From Cupriavidus laharis (GTDB lineage Bacteria > Pseudomonadota > Gammaproteobacteria > Burkholderiales > Burkholderiaceae), in assembly GCF_914271435.1 (NCBI RefSeq), contig NZ_CAJZAI010000001.1:558001-622000 (forward strand): a DNA stretch of 64,000 bases, in the 5' to 3' direction. The notes under the pieces are model-generated. The model did no database searches. It was not told the origin of the DNA and saw nothing but the letters and a program-made list of their open reading frames with translations. The translations under genes and the position numbers were made by a program. Below, piece after piece: positions 1 to 8,483 of this stretch (the first letter of the stretch is position 1; each line of letters opens with the position of its first letter).

Positions 1-495
1 GCCCAGGCCAATGGCCTGGTAGTCGACGCTGTGCATGGCTGCGATCACGCGGTTCATCTCGTCGTAGATGGCGGCGCGTTCGGCCGGGGTCATGCCGGGC
101 AGCGACTGGTCCCACAGCACGCGGCCGCTGACGAATTCCATGATGTAGAACGCACGGCCAATCACCGATTCGTCCTCGCACAGCGCATACATCTTTGCCA
201 CAGGCACATCGGTGCCGGCCAGCGCGGCCATCACGCGGTATTCACGCTCGATCGCGTGGGCCGACGGCAGCAGCTTGCTCTTGGGGCCGGGCTTGGCGCG
301 CATCACGTAGGTCTGGCCCGGCGTGATGAGCTTGAAGGTCGGGTTGGACTGGCCGCCCTTGAACTGCTCCACGGTCAGCGGGCCGGCAAAGCCGTCCACA
401 TGCTGGCGCATCCAGGCTTCCAGCGCGGCGGTGTCGAAACGCTGCTGGTCCGCCACGGGGCGCGTGCCTTCGAAGTGCGATACGTTGCTGCTCAT
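1..495 (-). CDS. APH/ACAD10-like phosphotransferase family protein (partial, 3' end off the left edge)
   Basis: The first 165 residues of an aminoglycoside-phosphotransferase/choline-kinase-fold protein are present. Visible are the nucleotide-binding loop GGQSNPTF (about residues 47-54), the lysine strand YVMRAKPG (63-70) and the hinge FYVMEFVSGRVLWD (117-129). The catalytic loop lies beyond the window. Stand-alone proteins of this type resemble the N-terminal kinase-like domain of ACAD10/11 and usually sit beside acyl-CoA dehydrogenases. Here it is the fourth gene of a minus-strand run with a hydroxyacyl-CoA dehydrogenase and a crotonase, so a role in acyl-CoA or hydroxy-acid catabolism is inferred. 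The substrate cannot be read from the sequence. The start is the ATG at 495, 62 bases after the upstream phosphatase gene. Confidence 0.85.
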   Translation of the reverse strand, partial: MSSNVSHFEGTRPVADQQRFDTAALEAWMRQHVDGFAGPLTVEQFKGGQSNPTFKLITPGQTYVMRAKPGPKSKLLPSAHAIEREYRVMAALAGTDVPVAKMYALCEDESVIGRAFYIMEFVSGRVLWDQSLPGMTPAERAAIYDEMNRVIAAMHSVDYQAIGLG

Positions 496-556
496 GCTGT
501 CTCCGGTGATTTTTTGACGGTATCGGGTATGAAGATCGGTATGCGGGCTGGTGGAT

Positions 557-1282
557 TCAGGCAGCGGGCTGCCGTCCGCGCAGGTATTGGTGCAGCAGGA
601 CTTCCATCGTGGTGTGGCGCGTGCCGCTGTGCACCGGTGTGGGCGGTGAATAGTTGGTCATGCGCAATACCCAGTCGAGCGGATCGTCGCCCATGTCCAG
701 CACATTGATGCAGCCGGCGGTCTGCAGCAGCGAGCCGAAGAATACCCGGTGGCCGCAGGTGATGGCCTGCGACAGGATCGCGCGGTTGGTGCCGCCATGC
801 AAGACCAGCAGCACCGTGTCCCAGCCCGGGTCATCGCGCAGGCGTTGCAGCGCGGGCAGGACGCGGTCGAGGAACTGGCCGATGGTCTCGCCGTTCAGGA
901 AGCGCTTGTTCTCTGGCACCTCGCCTTCGAAGGCGCCGACGAAGGCATCGCGCAGGTCCTCGGTGGCAATGGCGGAAAGGTCGCCGCCGCGGATCTCCTG
1001 AAATTCCGGCCAGATATCGGGCTGCACGCCCTGCATGTCCGGCAACTCGGCCAGCACGCGCTGCGCGGTCTCGACGGTGCGGGGCAGGCCGCTGACGATG
1101 ACGCGGTCGAAGCGGATGTTCTCGGCCGCGAAGGCCCGCCCCGCGGCGGTGGCCTGCATGCGGCCGGTCTCGTTGAGCGGCACCATCTCCGGCAGCGCCG
1201 GGCGGCCGCCTTCATCGAAGTATGAGACGGCGCCATGGCGCATCAGGTAGATGCGGCGGCGCGAGGACGGTGGCAATTCCAT
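557..1282 (-). CDS. Histidine phosphatase family protein (phosphoglycerate-mutase-like)
   Basis: A protein of 241 residues with the phosphohistidine motif LMRHGAVS near the N terminus (Arg15-His16-Gly17). The second histidine is in LLVLHGGTNRAIL near residue 155, as expected for the branch-2 histidine phosphatase fold. The start is the ATG at 1282, preceded by a GGGAGA ribosome site. The reading frame runs further upstream, but those residues look like non-coding translation. It lies between a crotonase gene and an APH-like kinase gene on the same strand, so it is probably co-transcribed with them. Family members act on phospho-sugars, nucleotides or phospho-metabolites, and the substrate here is unknown. 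Pairing with a kinase-like gene suggests both handle the same phosphorylated intermediate, which is inference only. Confidence 0.88.
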   Translation of the reverse strand: MELPPSSRRRIYLMRHGAVSYFDEGGRPALPEMVPLNETGRMQATAAGRAFAAENIRFDRVIVSGLPRTVETAQRVLAELPDMQGVQPDIWPEFQEIRGGDLSAIATEDLRDAFVGAFEGEVPENKRFLNGETIGQFLDRVLPALQRLRDDPGWDTVLLVLHGGTNRAILSQAITCGHRVFFGSLLQTAGCINVLDMGDDPLDWVLRMTNYSPPTPVHSGTRHTTMEVLLHQYLRGRQPAA

Positions 1283-1369
1283 GCATGTCTCCCTCTTGTG
1301 TGAGCAGGCCCGTCTTGCGCGGGCTGGCTGCGGCGGCGCCGTGAAGCGCCGCCATGTTCGGCGCAATGT

Positions 1370-2149
1370 TCAGCGGTAGCGCGGCTTGCGCTTCTCCAGG
1401 AAGGCGCTGATGCCTTCGCCGCCGTCCGGGTGGTGCAGCGCGGCCACGAAATTGTCGCGCTCCGCCACGAGGTGTTCGGAGAGCGAGGCCGTGGCCGCGT
1501 GGTTGATCAGGCCCTTGATTCGGCCGACCGCGTGCGGCGACTGCTCGGCCAGCCCCTCGGCCAGGCGCAGTGATTCGGTCAGCGCCTGACCCGGTTGCAC
1601 CACGCGGTTGACCAGGCCGAACTGCGCCAGCCTGGCGGCATCCACCGGCTTGCCTTCCATCATCAGTTCGCTGGCCAACGCACGCGGCAGTGCGCGCGCC
1701 AGTTCGTACGAACCGCCGCCGTCGGGCGTCAGGCCGACCTTGACGTAGGCCATGACGAACTTGGCGTCGCTGGCCGCCACCACGAAATCGCAGGCCAGCA
1801 CCACCGAGAAGCCCGCACCGGCCGCCGCGCCTTCCACCGCCGCGATGACCGGCTTGGGAAATGCGTGCAGCGTTTCGATCCAGTGGTTCAGGGTCTCGAT
1901 GCTCTCCGCCTGCACCGCGGGCGGCTTTGAGCGGTTGCCGAGCAGCCGGTTCAGGTTGCCACCGGCGCAGAAGATGCCGTCAGCACCGGTGATGATGACG
2001 GCGCGCAGCGAATCATCGCTGGCAGCGGCGTTCAGTGCCTCGAACGAGGCGGCGTAGATGTCCGGATGCAGCGCATTGCGGGCCTCCGGATTCGAGATGG
2101 TCAGCACCAGCGTCGAATCGACGCGGGACGAAAGCAATTGTGCGGTCAT
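1370..2149 (-). CDS. Enoyl-CoA hydratase/isomerase family; probably the 'alternative type' oxepin-CoA hydrolase group
   Basis: A complete crotonase of 259 residues. The two oxyanion-hole segments are CAGGNLNRL (about 61-69) and GAAAGAGFSV (about 108-117), followed by VGLTPDGGGSY. The C-terminal pattern LVAERDNF...GISAFLEKRKPRY is typical of beta-proteobacterial proteins that are commonly labelled oxepin-CoA hydrolase, alternative type. That label is recalled from relatives and was not tested here. It acts in the cytoplasm on a CoA thioester. The gene sits 42 bases downstream of a PaaH-like dehydrogenase gene on the same strand, which supports a role in phenylacetate-type or fatty-acid beta-oxidation. 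A generic enoyl-CoA hydratase is the alternative. Confidence 0.85.
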   Translation of the reverse strand: MTAQLLSSRVDSTLVLTISNPEARNALHPDIYAASFEALNAAASDDSLRAVIITGADGIFCAGGNLNRLLGNRSKPPAVQAESIETLNHWIETLHAFPKPVIAAVEGAAAGAGFSVVLACDFVVAASDAKFVMAYVKVGLTPDGGGSYELARALPRALASELMMEGKPVDAARLAQFGLVNRVVQPGQALTESLRLAEGLAEQSPHAVGRIKGLINHAATASLSEHLVAERDNFVAALHHPDGGEGISAFLEKRKPRYR

Positions 2150-2191
2150 GGGCAGCCTCGGGCGTTGCGGGGGCGGGGGAGCCGAGGCTCC

Positions 2192-3715
2192 TCAGTTCTC
2201 TTCGGTCAGCAGCGACAGGCCCAGGCCGGCGCGGCGCCACAGCCACGGGCTCGGACGGTAGCGCATGTCGCCGGTCAGGGTCTCCATGTTGCGCAGCACT
2301 TCCAGCACGAGCTGCGGGCCGACGGCGTCGCCGAGGGCCAGCGGACCCTTCGGATAGCCGAGGCCGAGGTTCACGGCCAGGTCGATGTCGGCCGGCGAGG
2401 CAATGCGCTGCTGGGCGATGTCGCTGGCGATGTTGATGATGCAGCAGAGCACGCGCTGGGCGACGAAGCCGGCCGAGTCGCGGATCACCGTGACCGGCAC
2501 GCCGTCGCTCGCGAACAGGCCGTGCGCGGCGTCACGCGCGGCGGCGCCGGTGGCGGGCGTGGTCATCAGCGTACGGCGTTTCGTAGCCTCGAACGGCAGC
2601 AGGGTATCGATGGCAACCGTGCGCGAGGCGTCCAGGCCTTGCTGGAGCGCAGTGGTGGTGGCATCCAGGCCCAGCGGCGTGACCACGATCAGCGCATCGG
2701 TGGAAGGCTGGTCGCCGCTTTCCGGCGTGACACCGAGCGCGCCGAGCAGCTTCGTCACCATGGCATGGCCGCGTTCGCTGGCGCGGCTGACCCACACGCT
2801 GGCCGGACGCGCTGAGGGGACGACAGCCGTGGCCGGAACCTGCTTCTGGCCATCCACATAGCGATAGAAGCCGGCGCCAGCCTTGCGGCCGATCAGCCCG
2901 CCGACCGAGCGGATCGCCGTGATCGGCGACGGGCGGTAGCGCGGCTCCTGGTAGAACTGGTTGTAGATCGACTCCATCACCGGATGCGACACATCCAGCC
3001 CGGTCAGGTCCATCAGCTCGAACGGCCCCATGCGGAAGCCGGCCTGCTCGCGCATGACGTTGTCGATGTCGGCGAACCCGGCCACGCCTTCCTGCGCAAC
3101 CTTGATGCCTTCGATGTTCATGCCGCGGCCGGCATGGTTGACGATGAAGCCGGGCATGTCCTTGCACCGCACCGGCGTATGGCCCATGCGGCGCGACAGC
3201 GCCATCAGCGCATCGCCCACGGCCGGGTTGCCGGACAGTCCGTCGATCACCTCGACCACCTTCATCAGCGGCACCGGGTTGAAGAAGTGGTAGCCGGCGA
3301 TGCGGCCCGGTTCCTTCGCGCCGACGGCGACCGCGGTGATCGACAGCGACGAGGTGTTCGAAGCGATGATCGCGTCGGGACGCAGCACGGCCTCGAGTTT
3401 GGCCACAAGGTCACGCTTCACTTCGAGCTTCTCGACGATGGCTTCCACCACCATGTCGCAGCCGGCCAGGTCTTCGAGCGCACCGCACGGCTTCACGCGG
3501 GCCAGAGTTGCTTCAGCGTCCGCTGCCGAGATCTTGCCTTTTTCAGCCAGCTTGGCGAGCGTATCCTGCAGGTACTTGCGCGCCGCTTCCACCGCTTGCG
3601 CGTTGGCGTCGTACAGGTTGACGGTCAGGCCCGCCTGCGCGGCGATCTGCGCGATGCCGCGGCCCATGGCGCCGGTCCCCACGATACCGAGCGTCTCGAT
3701 AGTGAAAGTGCTCAT
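2192..3715 (-). CDS. paaH: 3-hydroxyacyl-CoA dehydrogenase, PaaH/PaaC type
   Basis: A protein of 507 residues, the length of the two-domain bacterial PaaH/PaaC dehydrogenases rather than the ~290-residue Hbd. The Rossmann motif GIVGTGAMGRG is at residues 10-20, NTSSLSI near 120, and the catalytic histidine segment GYHFFNPVPLMK near 140. A first HCDH C-terminal domain follows, and a second one near residues 395-500 carries RDSAGFVAQRVL. It oxidises a 3-hydroxyacyl-CoA with NAD+, in phenylacetate degradation 3-hydroxyadipyl-CoA. It is the first gene of the minus-strand operon and diverges from a GST gene. The symbol is an assignment from length and context, and fatty-acid oxidation is also possible. 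Confidence 0.85.
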   Translation of the reverse strand: MSTFTIETLGIVGTGAMGRGIAQIAAQAGLTVNLYDANAQAVEAARKYLQDTLAKLAEKGKISAADAEATLARVKPCGALEDLAGCDMVVEAIVEKLEVKRDLVAKLEAVLRPDAIIASNTSSLSITAVAVGAKEPGRIAGYHFFNPVPLMKVVEVIDGLSGNPAVGDALMALSRRMGHTPVRCKDMPGFIVNHAGRGMNIEGIKVAQEGVAGFADIDNVMREQAGFRMGPFELMDLTGLDVSHPVMESIYNQFYQEPRYRPSPITAIRSVGGLIGRKAGAGFYRYVDGQKQVPATAVVPSARPASVWVSRASERGHAMVTKLLGALGVTPESGDQPSTDALIVVTPLGLDATTTALQQGLDASRTVAIDTLLPFEATKRRTLMTTPATGAAARDAAHGLFASDGVPVTVIRDSAGFVAQRVLCCIINIASDIAQQRIASPADIDLAVNLGLGYPKGPLALGDAVGPQLVLEVLRNMETLTGDMRYRPSPWLWRRAGLGLSLLTEEN

Positions 3716-3740
3716 CTTGCGTCCCTAAAGTTGTGGTTAA

Positions 3741-3765
3741 ATTAGCACGATCGTACGTTTTTTGC
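3741..3765. promoter_or_regulatory. Candidate operator upstream of the paaH-like operon
   Basis: Between the divergent paaH-like and GST genes lies a short dyad centred on ACGATCGT, inside the stretch TTAGCACGATCGTACGTTTT. TetR-family repressors of acyl-CoA operons often use palindromes of this size. No regulator gene is adjacent, and the flanks are only partly symmetric. Confidence 0.3.
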
Positions 3766-3898
3766 ATCTTTCCGGAAATGGCCGGAAGGCAGGCGGCGTG
3801 CGCTGATCGGCCAGTCCGGCGGCACCAGAAGACCGGGATGGTTCACAATCGCTGCGGGCTTGCACCGCAAGCGACGATTCCAACAGGAGAGAGACGAC

Positions 3899-4540
3899 AT
3901 GCTGAAACTGTGCGGGTTTGCCGCCAGCAACTACTACAACAAGGTCAAGCTGGCGCTGCTGGAGAAGAATGTGCCGTTCGAGGAGGTGCTGGCGTGGATC
4001 GGCGAGACTGACCCGGCCGCAACGCCGACAGGCAAGGTGCCCTACATGATCACTGAATCGGGTTCGTTGTGCGAGTCGGAAGTCATCAACGAGTACCTGG
4101 AAGCCGCTTATCCGCAGACGCCGCTGCTGCCGCGTGACCCGATGCAGGCCGGCAAGGTACGCGAGATCATCACATTCATGGAGCTGTACCTGGAGCTGAC
4201 CGCGCGCGAGCTGTATCCGGAAGCGTTCTTCGGCGGCAAGGTCAGCGATAACGTGAAGGAACGCCAGCTCAAGCTGCTGACGCGCTACATTCCCGCGTTC
4301 GCCAAGCTGGCGAAGTTCTCGCCCTATGTGGCGGGCGATACCTTCACGCTGGCCGATTGCGCCGCCGCAGTCCATTTGCCGCTGGTGTCTTCGTGCACGA
4401 AGATCATCTACGGCAAGGACCTGCTGGCCGACCTGCCGGTCAAGGAATACCTGAAGACGCTGTCGGAGCGCCCGTCGGTGCAGAAGGTCAATGCCGACCG
4501 CAAGGCCAATACCGAGCTGATGCTGAGCCGGAACAAGTAG
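3899..4540 (+). CDS. Glutathione S-transferase family protein
   Basis: 213 residues from the ATG at 3899, which has an AGGAGAGAG ribosome site. The frame continues upstream without support. The N terminus is a thioredoxin-fold GST domain (CGFAASNYYNKVKLALLE, then GKVPYMI and the glutathione-contact segment ESEVINEYLE near residues 60-70). An all-helical C-terminal domain ends with the usual FTLADCAAAVHLP stretch. Members conjugate or transfer glutathione in the cytosol, and the substrate is not predictable. The gene stands alone and diverges from the paaH-like operon, with a terminator after it. Confidence 0.9.
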   Translation: MLKLCGFAASNYYNKVKLALLEKNVPFEEVLAWIGETDPAATPTGKVPYMITESGSLCESEVINEYLEAAYPQTPLLPRDPMQAGKVREIITFMELYLELTARELYPEAFFGGKVSDNVKERQLKLLTRYIPAFAKLAKFSPYVAGDTFTLADCAAAVHLPLVSSCTKIIYGKDLLADLPVKEYLKTLSERPSVQKVNADRKANTELMLSRNK

Positions 4541-4574
4541 GCGCCGGTCACTGCGCAAGGCACAAAATGAAGCA

Positions 4575-4603
4575 AAACGCCCGCGGCACATGCGCGGGCG
4601 TTT
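4575..4603. terminator. Bidirectional terminator between GST and aminotransferase genes
   Basis: An inverted repeat AACGCCCGCG / CGCGGGCGTT with a short loop, flanked by A and T runs. It lies between two convergent genes and can serve both strands. Confidence 0.8.
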
Positions 4604-4623
4604 CCCTATCCGGTTGCCGGAAT

Positions 4624-5796
4624 TCAGAGCTTGGCCAGCCGCTCCAGTGCCAGCGCCAGCGTCTCTTTCTTCTTGGCGAAGCAGAAGCGCACCACGCCGG
4701 ATTCGCGCGGCTGCGTGTAGAAGGCCGAGACCGGGATCGCCGCCACGCCGATCTCGCGCGTCAGCCACATGGAGAAGTCCGCTTCGCTCAGGTCGGAGAT
4801 CGCGGAATAGTCCACGCACTGGAAGTACGTGCCTTCGGACGGCAGCAGCTTGAAGCGCGTGTTGGCCAGCCCCGCGCGGAAATAGTCGCGCTTGGCCTGG
4901 TAGAACGCAGGTAGCTCAAGGTAGGGCGCGGGATCGGCCATGTAGTCGGCCAGGCCGTGCTGCATCGGCGTATTCACGGTGAACACGTTGAACTGGTGGA
5001 CCTTGCGGAACTCGGCCGACAGCGCCGCGGGCGCGGCCACGTAGCCGACTTTCCAGCCTGTCACGTGGTAGGTCTTGCCGAAGCTGGAAATCACGAAGCT
5101 GCGCCGCGCCAGTTCCGGATGGCGCGACACCGAGGCGTGCGGCTGGCCGTCGTAGACCATGTGCTCGTAGACCTCGTCCGACAGCAGCAGGATGTCGGTG
5201 CCGGCCAGCAGCTGCGCCAGCTTGTCCATGTCGGCGGCGCGCCAGATCGTCCCGGTCGGGTTGTGCGGCGTGTTGATGAGGATCATCCGCGTACGCGGCG
5301 TGATGGCCGCGGCCATGCGGTCGAACGGCACGCGGAAGTCAGGGGCCTCCAGCGTGACCGGTACCGCAGTGGCGCCGGCCAGCTCGATGGCGGGCAGGTA
5401 GCTGTCGTAGCACGGCTCGAGCACGATCACCTCGTCGCCGGGGCGCACCGCGCACAGGATGGCTGTGAGGATGCCCTGTGTGGCGCCGGCCGTGACGGTG
5501 ATCTCGCTTTCCCAGCTGTAGCGGTGGCCGTACAGCGTGGCGATCTTGTCGGCGATCGCCTGGCGCAGGCGCGGCACGCCCGCCATGGGCGGGTACTGGT
5601 TGTGGCCGGTGCGCATCGCGTGGGCCACGGCATCGACGATGCGCGGGTCGCAATCGAAGTCGGGGAAGCCCTGCCCCAGGTTGACGGCGTTCTTCTCGGC
5701 CGCCAGCGCCGACATCACGGTAAAGATCGTGGTGCCGACCGAGGGCAGGCGCGACAAGGGCGGAGTCAGCGGGGCGAGGGTGGAGTCTGCGGACAT
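4624..5796 (-). CDS. Pyridoxal-phosphate aminotransferase, class I/II (methionine/kynurenine aminotransferase-like)
   Basis: A full-length fold-type I aminotransferase of 390 residues. Motifs in order are NLGQGFPDFDCD, the phosphate-binding TAGATQGI, the substrate-contact NTPHNPTG, the aspartate strand LLLSDEVYEHM, and the PLP lysine in SSFGKTYHVTGWKVGY (near residue 240). The opening GxGFPDF and the lysine motif match the YbdL/KAT-like methionine or glutamine transaminase branch better than aspartate aminotransferases. It transfers an amino group between an amino acid and a 2-oxo acid in the cytoplasm. It is monocistronic and convergent with the GST gene. The exact substrate (methionine, kynurenine or another) is inferred only by family resemblance. 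Confidence 0.88.
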   Translation of the reverse strand: MSADSTLAPLTPPLSRLPSVGTTIFTVMSALAAEKNAVNLGQGFPDFDCDPRIVDAVAHAMRTGHNQYPPMAGVPRLRQAIADKIATLYGHRYSWESEITVTAGATQGILTAILCAVRPGDEVIVLEPCYDSYLPAIELAGATAVPVTLEAPDFRVPFDRMAAAITPRTRMILINTPHNPTGTIWRAADMDKLAQLLAGTDILLLSDEVYEHMVYDGQPHASVSRHPELARRSFVISSFGKTYHVTGWKVGYVAAPAALSAEFRKVHQFNVFTVNTPMQHGLADYMADPAPYLELPAFYQAKRDYFRAGLANTRFKLLPSEGTYFQCVDYSAISDLSEADFSMWLTREIGVAAIPVSAFYTQPRESGVVRFCFAKKKETLALALERLAKL

Positions 5797-5884
5797 GGCT
5801 GCGACGTTGGGGTGCGAGGGCGGGAAACGGCTTGCCGGAGCGGCATTGGCGGCGATAGCGGCAATTCTAAAGGGATTCGGGCGA

Positions 5885-6409
5885 TCAGGCTGCGGCTGCC
5901 AGCGCGGCCAGCCATTGGCCGAACGCGGGCGGCGTCATCACTTCCACACCGCTGGAGCGGCGCAGCCGGCTCCTGAGCTTGAGCACGGCCTTGTCCTTCG
6001 ACACTAGGCAGGCGGCCTGCGAGAAGTGCGCGAGTTCGACGAATTTCTGGTCGTCGGTGTCCTTGCAGCGCGGCAGCCGGATGGCCTCGGCATCTTCCCG
6101 GGCGGGCAGGGGCTGCAGCGTGCTGAAACGGTCCACAATAGCCAGCGCTGCGTCGATATCGACGGCAAAGCGCGCGAATTGCGGATAGGCCAGCACGCGG
6201 CGCAGTTCTTCGCGGCAGTCGGCGCGGATCACCGGGGCAATGGTGCCGGCCTCCAGTGCGGCGCGGATCGGCGTGACGTGCGGGTCGCCGAAGACCAGCA
6301 GGTCGACCCAGATATTGGAGTCCAGTACCACGCGCGGGGGATTGCCGGCGGCGGATGTGATGCCGGCGAGGCTGGGCGCCGAAGTGTCGCCGGAGTTCAG
6401 GTTGGTCAT
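5885..6409 (-). CDS. PIN-domain protein of the COG1569 'putative toxin' family
   Basis: 174 residues. After a poorly conserved 25-residue lead comes the PIN opening [17 protein letters not shown], then [12 protein letters not shown], and the acidic pair in [16 protein letters not shown]. The protein ends in [13 protein letters not shown] and [13 protein letters not shown]. These Asp/Glu positions form the metal site of PIN-fold ribonucleases. Proteins of this subfamily are labelled toxin components of type II toxin-antitoxin systems. I see no small antitoxin ORF next to it: the neighbours are yaaA (divergent) and an aminotransferase. It may therefore be a solitary RNase. The first ATG may be too far upstream, and translation could begin closer to VVLDSN. 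Confidence 0.82.
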   Translation of the reverse strand: MTNLNSGDTSAPSLAGITSAAGNPPRVVLDSNIWVDLLVFGDPHVTPIRAALEAGTIAPVIRADCREELRRVLAYPQFARFAVDIDAALAIVDRFSTLQPLPAREDAEAIRLPRCKDTDDQKFVELAHFSQAACLVSKDKAVLKLRSRLRRSSGVEVMTPPAFGQWLAALAAAA

Positions 6410-6448
6410 TCGCTACAATCTTGGCTTTGTGTTTCCCGCGATTTTGCC

Positions 6449-7234
6449 ATGCTCATCGTCCTGTCTCCCGCGAAGTCCCTGGACTACGAGACACCCGCGC
6501 GCATCAAGACCCATACGCTGCCCCGTTTCATCGACCGCTCGGCAGTGCTGATCGAGCGCCTGCGCAAGCTCGCGCCGCAGGATGTCGGCGCGCTGATGGA
6601 TATCTCCGACAAGCTGGCCGTACTCAACGTCACGCGCTATGCGGACTGGTCGGAGACATTTACCGCTGCCAACAGCAAGCAGGCGGTGCTGGCCTTCAAC
6701 GGCGACGTCTACGACGGCTTTGATGCGAAGAACCTGTCGGCCGATGACCTCGGCTTTGCGCAAAAGCACGTGCGCATCCTGTCCGGCCTGTACGGCGTGC
6801 TGCGCCCGCTGGACTGGATGCAGCCTTACCGCCTGGAGATGGGCACGCGCCTCGACACGGCGACGGGCAAGGACCTCTATGCGTTCTGGGGCGACGATGT
6901 CACGCAGATGCTCAACGGTGACATGGCCGCGCTCAAGCACGAGGGTGCGCCCACGCTGGTCAATCTCGCGTCGGAAGAGTATTTCAAGGTGGTGCGCCCC
7001 AAGGTGCTGAATGCGCGCATCATCACGCCGGTGTTCGAGGACTGGAAGGGCGGGCGCTACAAGATCATCTCGTTCCATGCCAAGCGTGCGCGCGGCACCA
7101 TGGCCCGTTATGCAGTGACGCATCGCGTTACGGAGCCGGCTGCGCTCAAGCGCTTTGCCGAAGACGGCTACGCCTTCGATGCCGCCGCTTCCGACGACGG
7201 CCGCTGGGTGTTCCGCCGCCGCCTTGAAGACTGA
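6449..7234 (+). CDS. yaaA: Peroxide-stress protein YaaA (UPF0246)
   Basis: A protein of 261 residues beginning [13 protein letters not shown], with [33 protein letters not shown] and [17 protein letters not shown], all signature segments of the YaaA family. In E. coli YaaA limits free intracellular iron during hydrogen-peroxide stress, and the fold binds DNA. The start is the ATG at 6449. The open frame runs about 420 bases further upstream across the PIN gene, which is a GC-rich artefact. It diverges from the PIN gene and is followed 23 bases later by a carboxypeptidase gene on the same strand, so the two may be co-transcribed. Confidence 0.95.
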   Translation: MLIVLSPAKSLDYETPARIKTHTLPRFIDRSAVLIERLRKLAPQDVGALMDISDKLAVLNVTRYADWSETFTAANSKQAVLAFNGDVYDGFDAKNLSADDLGFAQKHVRILSGLYGVLRPLDWMQPYRLEMGTRLDTATGKDLYAFWGDDVTQMLNGDMAALKHEGAPTLVNLASEEYFKVVRPKVLNARIITPVFEDWKGGRYKIISFHAKRARGTMARYAVTHRVTEPAALKRFAEDGYAFDAAASDDGRWVFRRRLED

Positions 7235-7257
7235 ACCCTGCCACGGAGCTCCCCTTC

Positions 7258-8400
7258 ATGACTTCAGGCCTGCATATCTCGACCCACTTTGATTCCGGTG
7301 CGATCGAAGTCGAAGCGCTCGACCATGCCGACGACATCCGCCTGCGCATCCGCGCCGATTCACACGCGGACTTCCGCCAGTGGTTCCACTTCCGCCTGCA
7401 AGGCGCGGCCGGGCAGGCGTGCCGGCTGCAGTTCCTCAACGCCGGCGACTGCACCTATCCGGACGGCTGGCGCGATTACCGCGCGGTGGCATCGTACGAC
7501 CGCGCCAACTGGTTCCGCGTGCCGACGCGCTATGACGGCCAGGCGCTGACCGTCGAATTCACGCCTCAGCATGACAGCGTGTGGTTCGCCTATTTCGAGC
7601 CCTATCCGGAAGAGCGCCACCTGTCGCTGCTGGCGACCTGCCAGCGCTCGCCGCTGGCCAGGCTCTCGCACTTGGGGAGCACGGTCGATGGCCGCGACAT
7701 GACCCGCGTCACCGTGGGGCAGCCTGGCCCGGGCAAGAAGACGATCTGGATGATCGCGCGCCAGCATCCCGGCGAAAGCATGGCCGAATGGTTCTGCGAG
7801 GGCGTGCTGCAGCGCCTGACCGGCACCGGCATGTGGGCGCACGACCCGGTCGCGCGCCGGCTGCTCGAACGCGCTGTGTTCCATATCGTGCCGAACATGA
7901 ACCCGGATGGCTCGGCGCGCGGCAACCTGCGCACCAATGCCGCGGGCGCCAACCTGAACCGCGAATGGATGACGCCGAGCCCGGACACGAGTCCCGAGGT
8001 CTGGCACGTGCGCCGCGCGATCGAGGCCACCGGCTGTGACCTGTTCTTCGACATTCACGGCGATGAGGGCCTGCCTTACAACTTCGTCGCCGGCAGCGAG
8101 ATGCTGCCGAGCTTCAGCGAGAAGCAGCGCGACGAGCAGGCACGCTTTATCGAAGCCTTCAAGCGTGCCACCCCGGACTTCCAGGATGTGCACGGCTATG
8201 CGGCCAGCAAGTACAACGCCGACGCGCTCAAGCTGGCGTCGAAGTACATCGGCCATACCTTCGGCTGCCTGTCGCTGACGCTGGAAATGCCATTCAAGGA
8301 CAATGCCGACCTGCCCGATGCCGTGGTGGGCTGGAACGGTGCGCGCAGCGCGCTGCTGGGCACGGCGATGCTGGAGGCGGTTCTGGATTTCCTCGGCTGA
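7258..8400 (+). CDS. M14-type zinc carboxypeptidase (cytosolic carboxypeptidase-like)
   Basis: 380 residues starting at the ATG at 7258, with a GGAG ribosome site. An N-terminal beta-rich domain of about 130 residues precedes the M14 catalytic domain, as in cytosolic carboxypeptidases. The zinc ligands HPGES (His and Glu, about residues 170-174) and the third ligand in LFFDIHGDE are present, as are MNPDGSARGNLRTNAAGANLNREW and the catalytic Glu in LTLEMPFKDN. There is no signal peptide, so it acts in the cytoplasm. It probably trims C-terminal residues from peptides, with unknown specificity. It lies directly after yaaA, and a strong hairpin follows it. Confidence 0.92.
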   Translation: MTSGLHISTHFDSGAIEVEALDHADDIRLRIRADSHADFRQWFHFRLQGAAGQACRLQFLNAGDCTYPDGWRDYRAVASYDRANWFRVPTRYDGQALTVEFTPQHDSVWFAYFEPYPEERHLSLLATCQRSPLARLSHLGSTVDGRDMTRVTVGQPGPGKKTIWMIARQHPGESMAEWFCEGVLQRLTGTGMWAHDPVARRLLERAVFHIVPNMNPDGSARGNLRTNAAGANLNREWMTPSPDTSPEVWHVRRAIEATGCDLFFDIHGDEGLPYNFVAGSEMLPSFSEKQRDEQARFIEAFKRATPDFQDVHGYAASKYNADALKLASKYIGHTFGCLSLTLEMPFKDNADLPDAVVGWNGARSALLGTAMLEAVLDFLG

Positions 8401-8426
8401 GGCAGGCAGTAGGGCTCGGGCCTGAC

Positions 8427-8467
8427 GGTTTCTCTCCTCTCCCGCGATGTGGGAGAGGAGAGAAACC
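8427..8467. terminator. Perfect 17-bp hairpin between convergent genes
   Basis: GGTTTCTCTCCTCTCCC, a 7-base loop, and its exact reverse complement. The purine/pyrimidine-rich arms resemble short intergenic palindromes scattered in Burkholderiales genomes. It sits between the convergent carboxypeptidase and lipoprotein genes and could end both transcripts. Confidence 0.6.
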
Positions 8468-8483
8468 CGCCGAACAGATTCGC

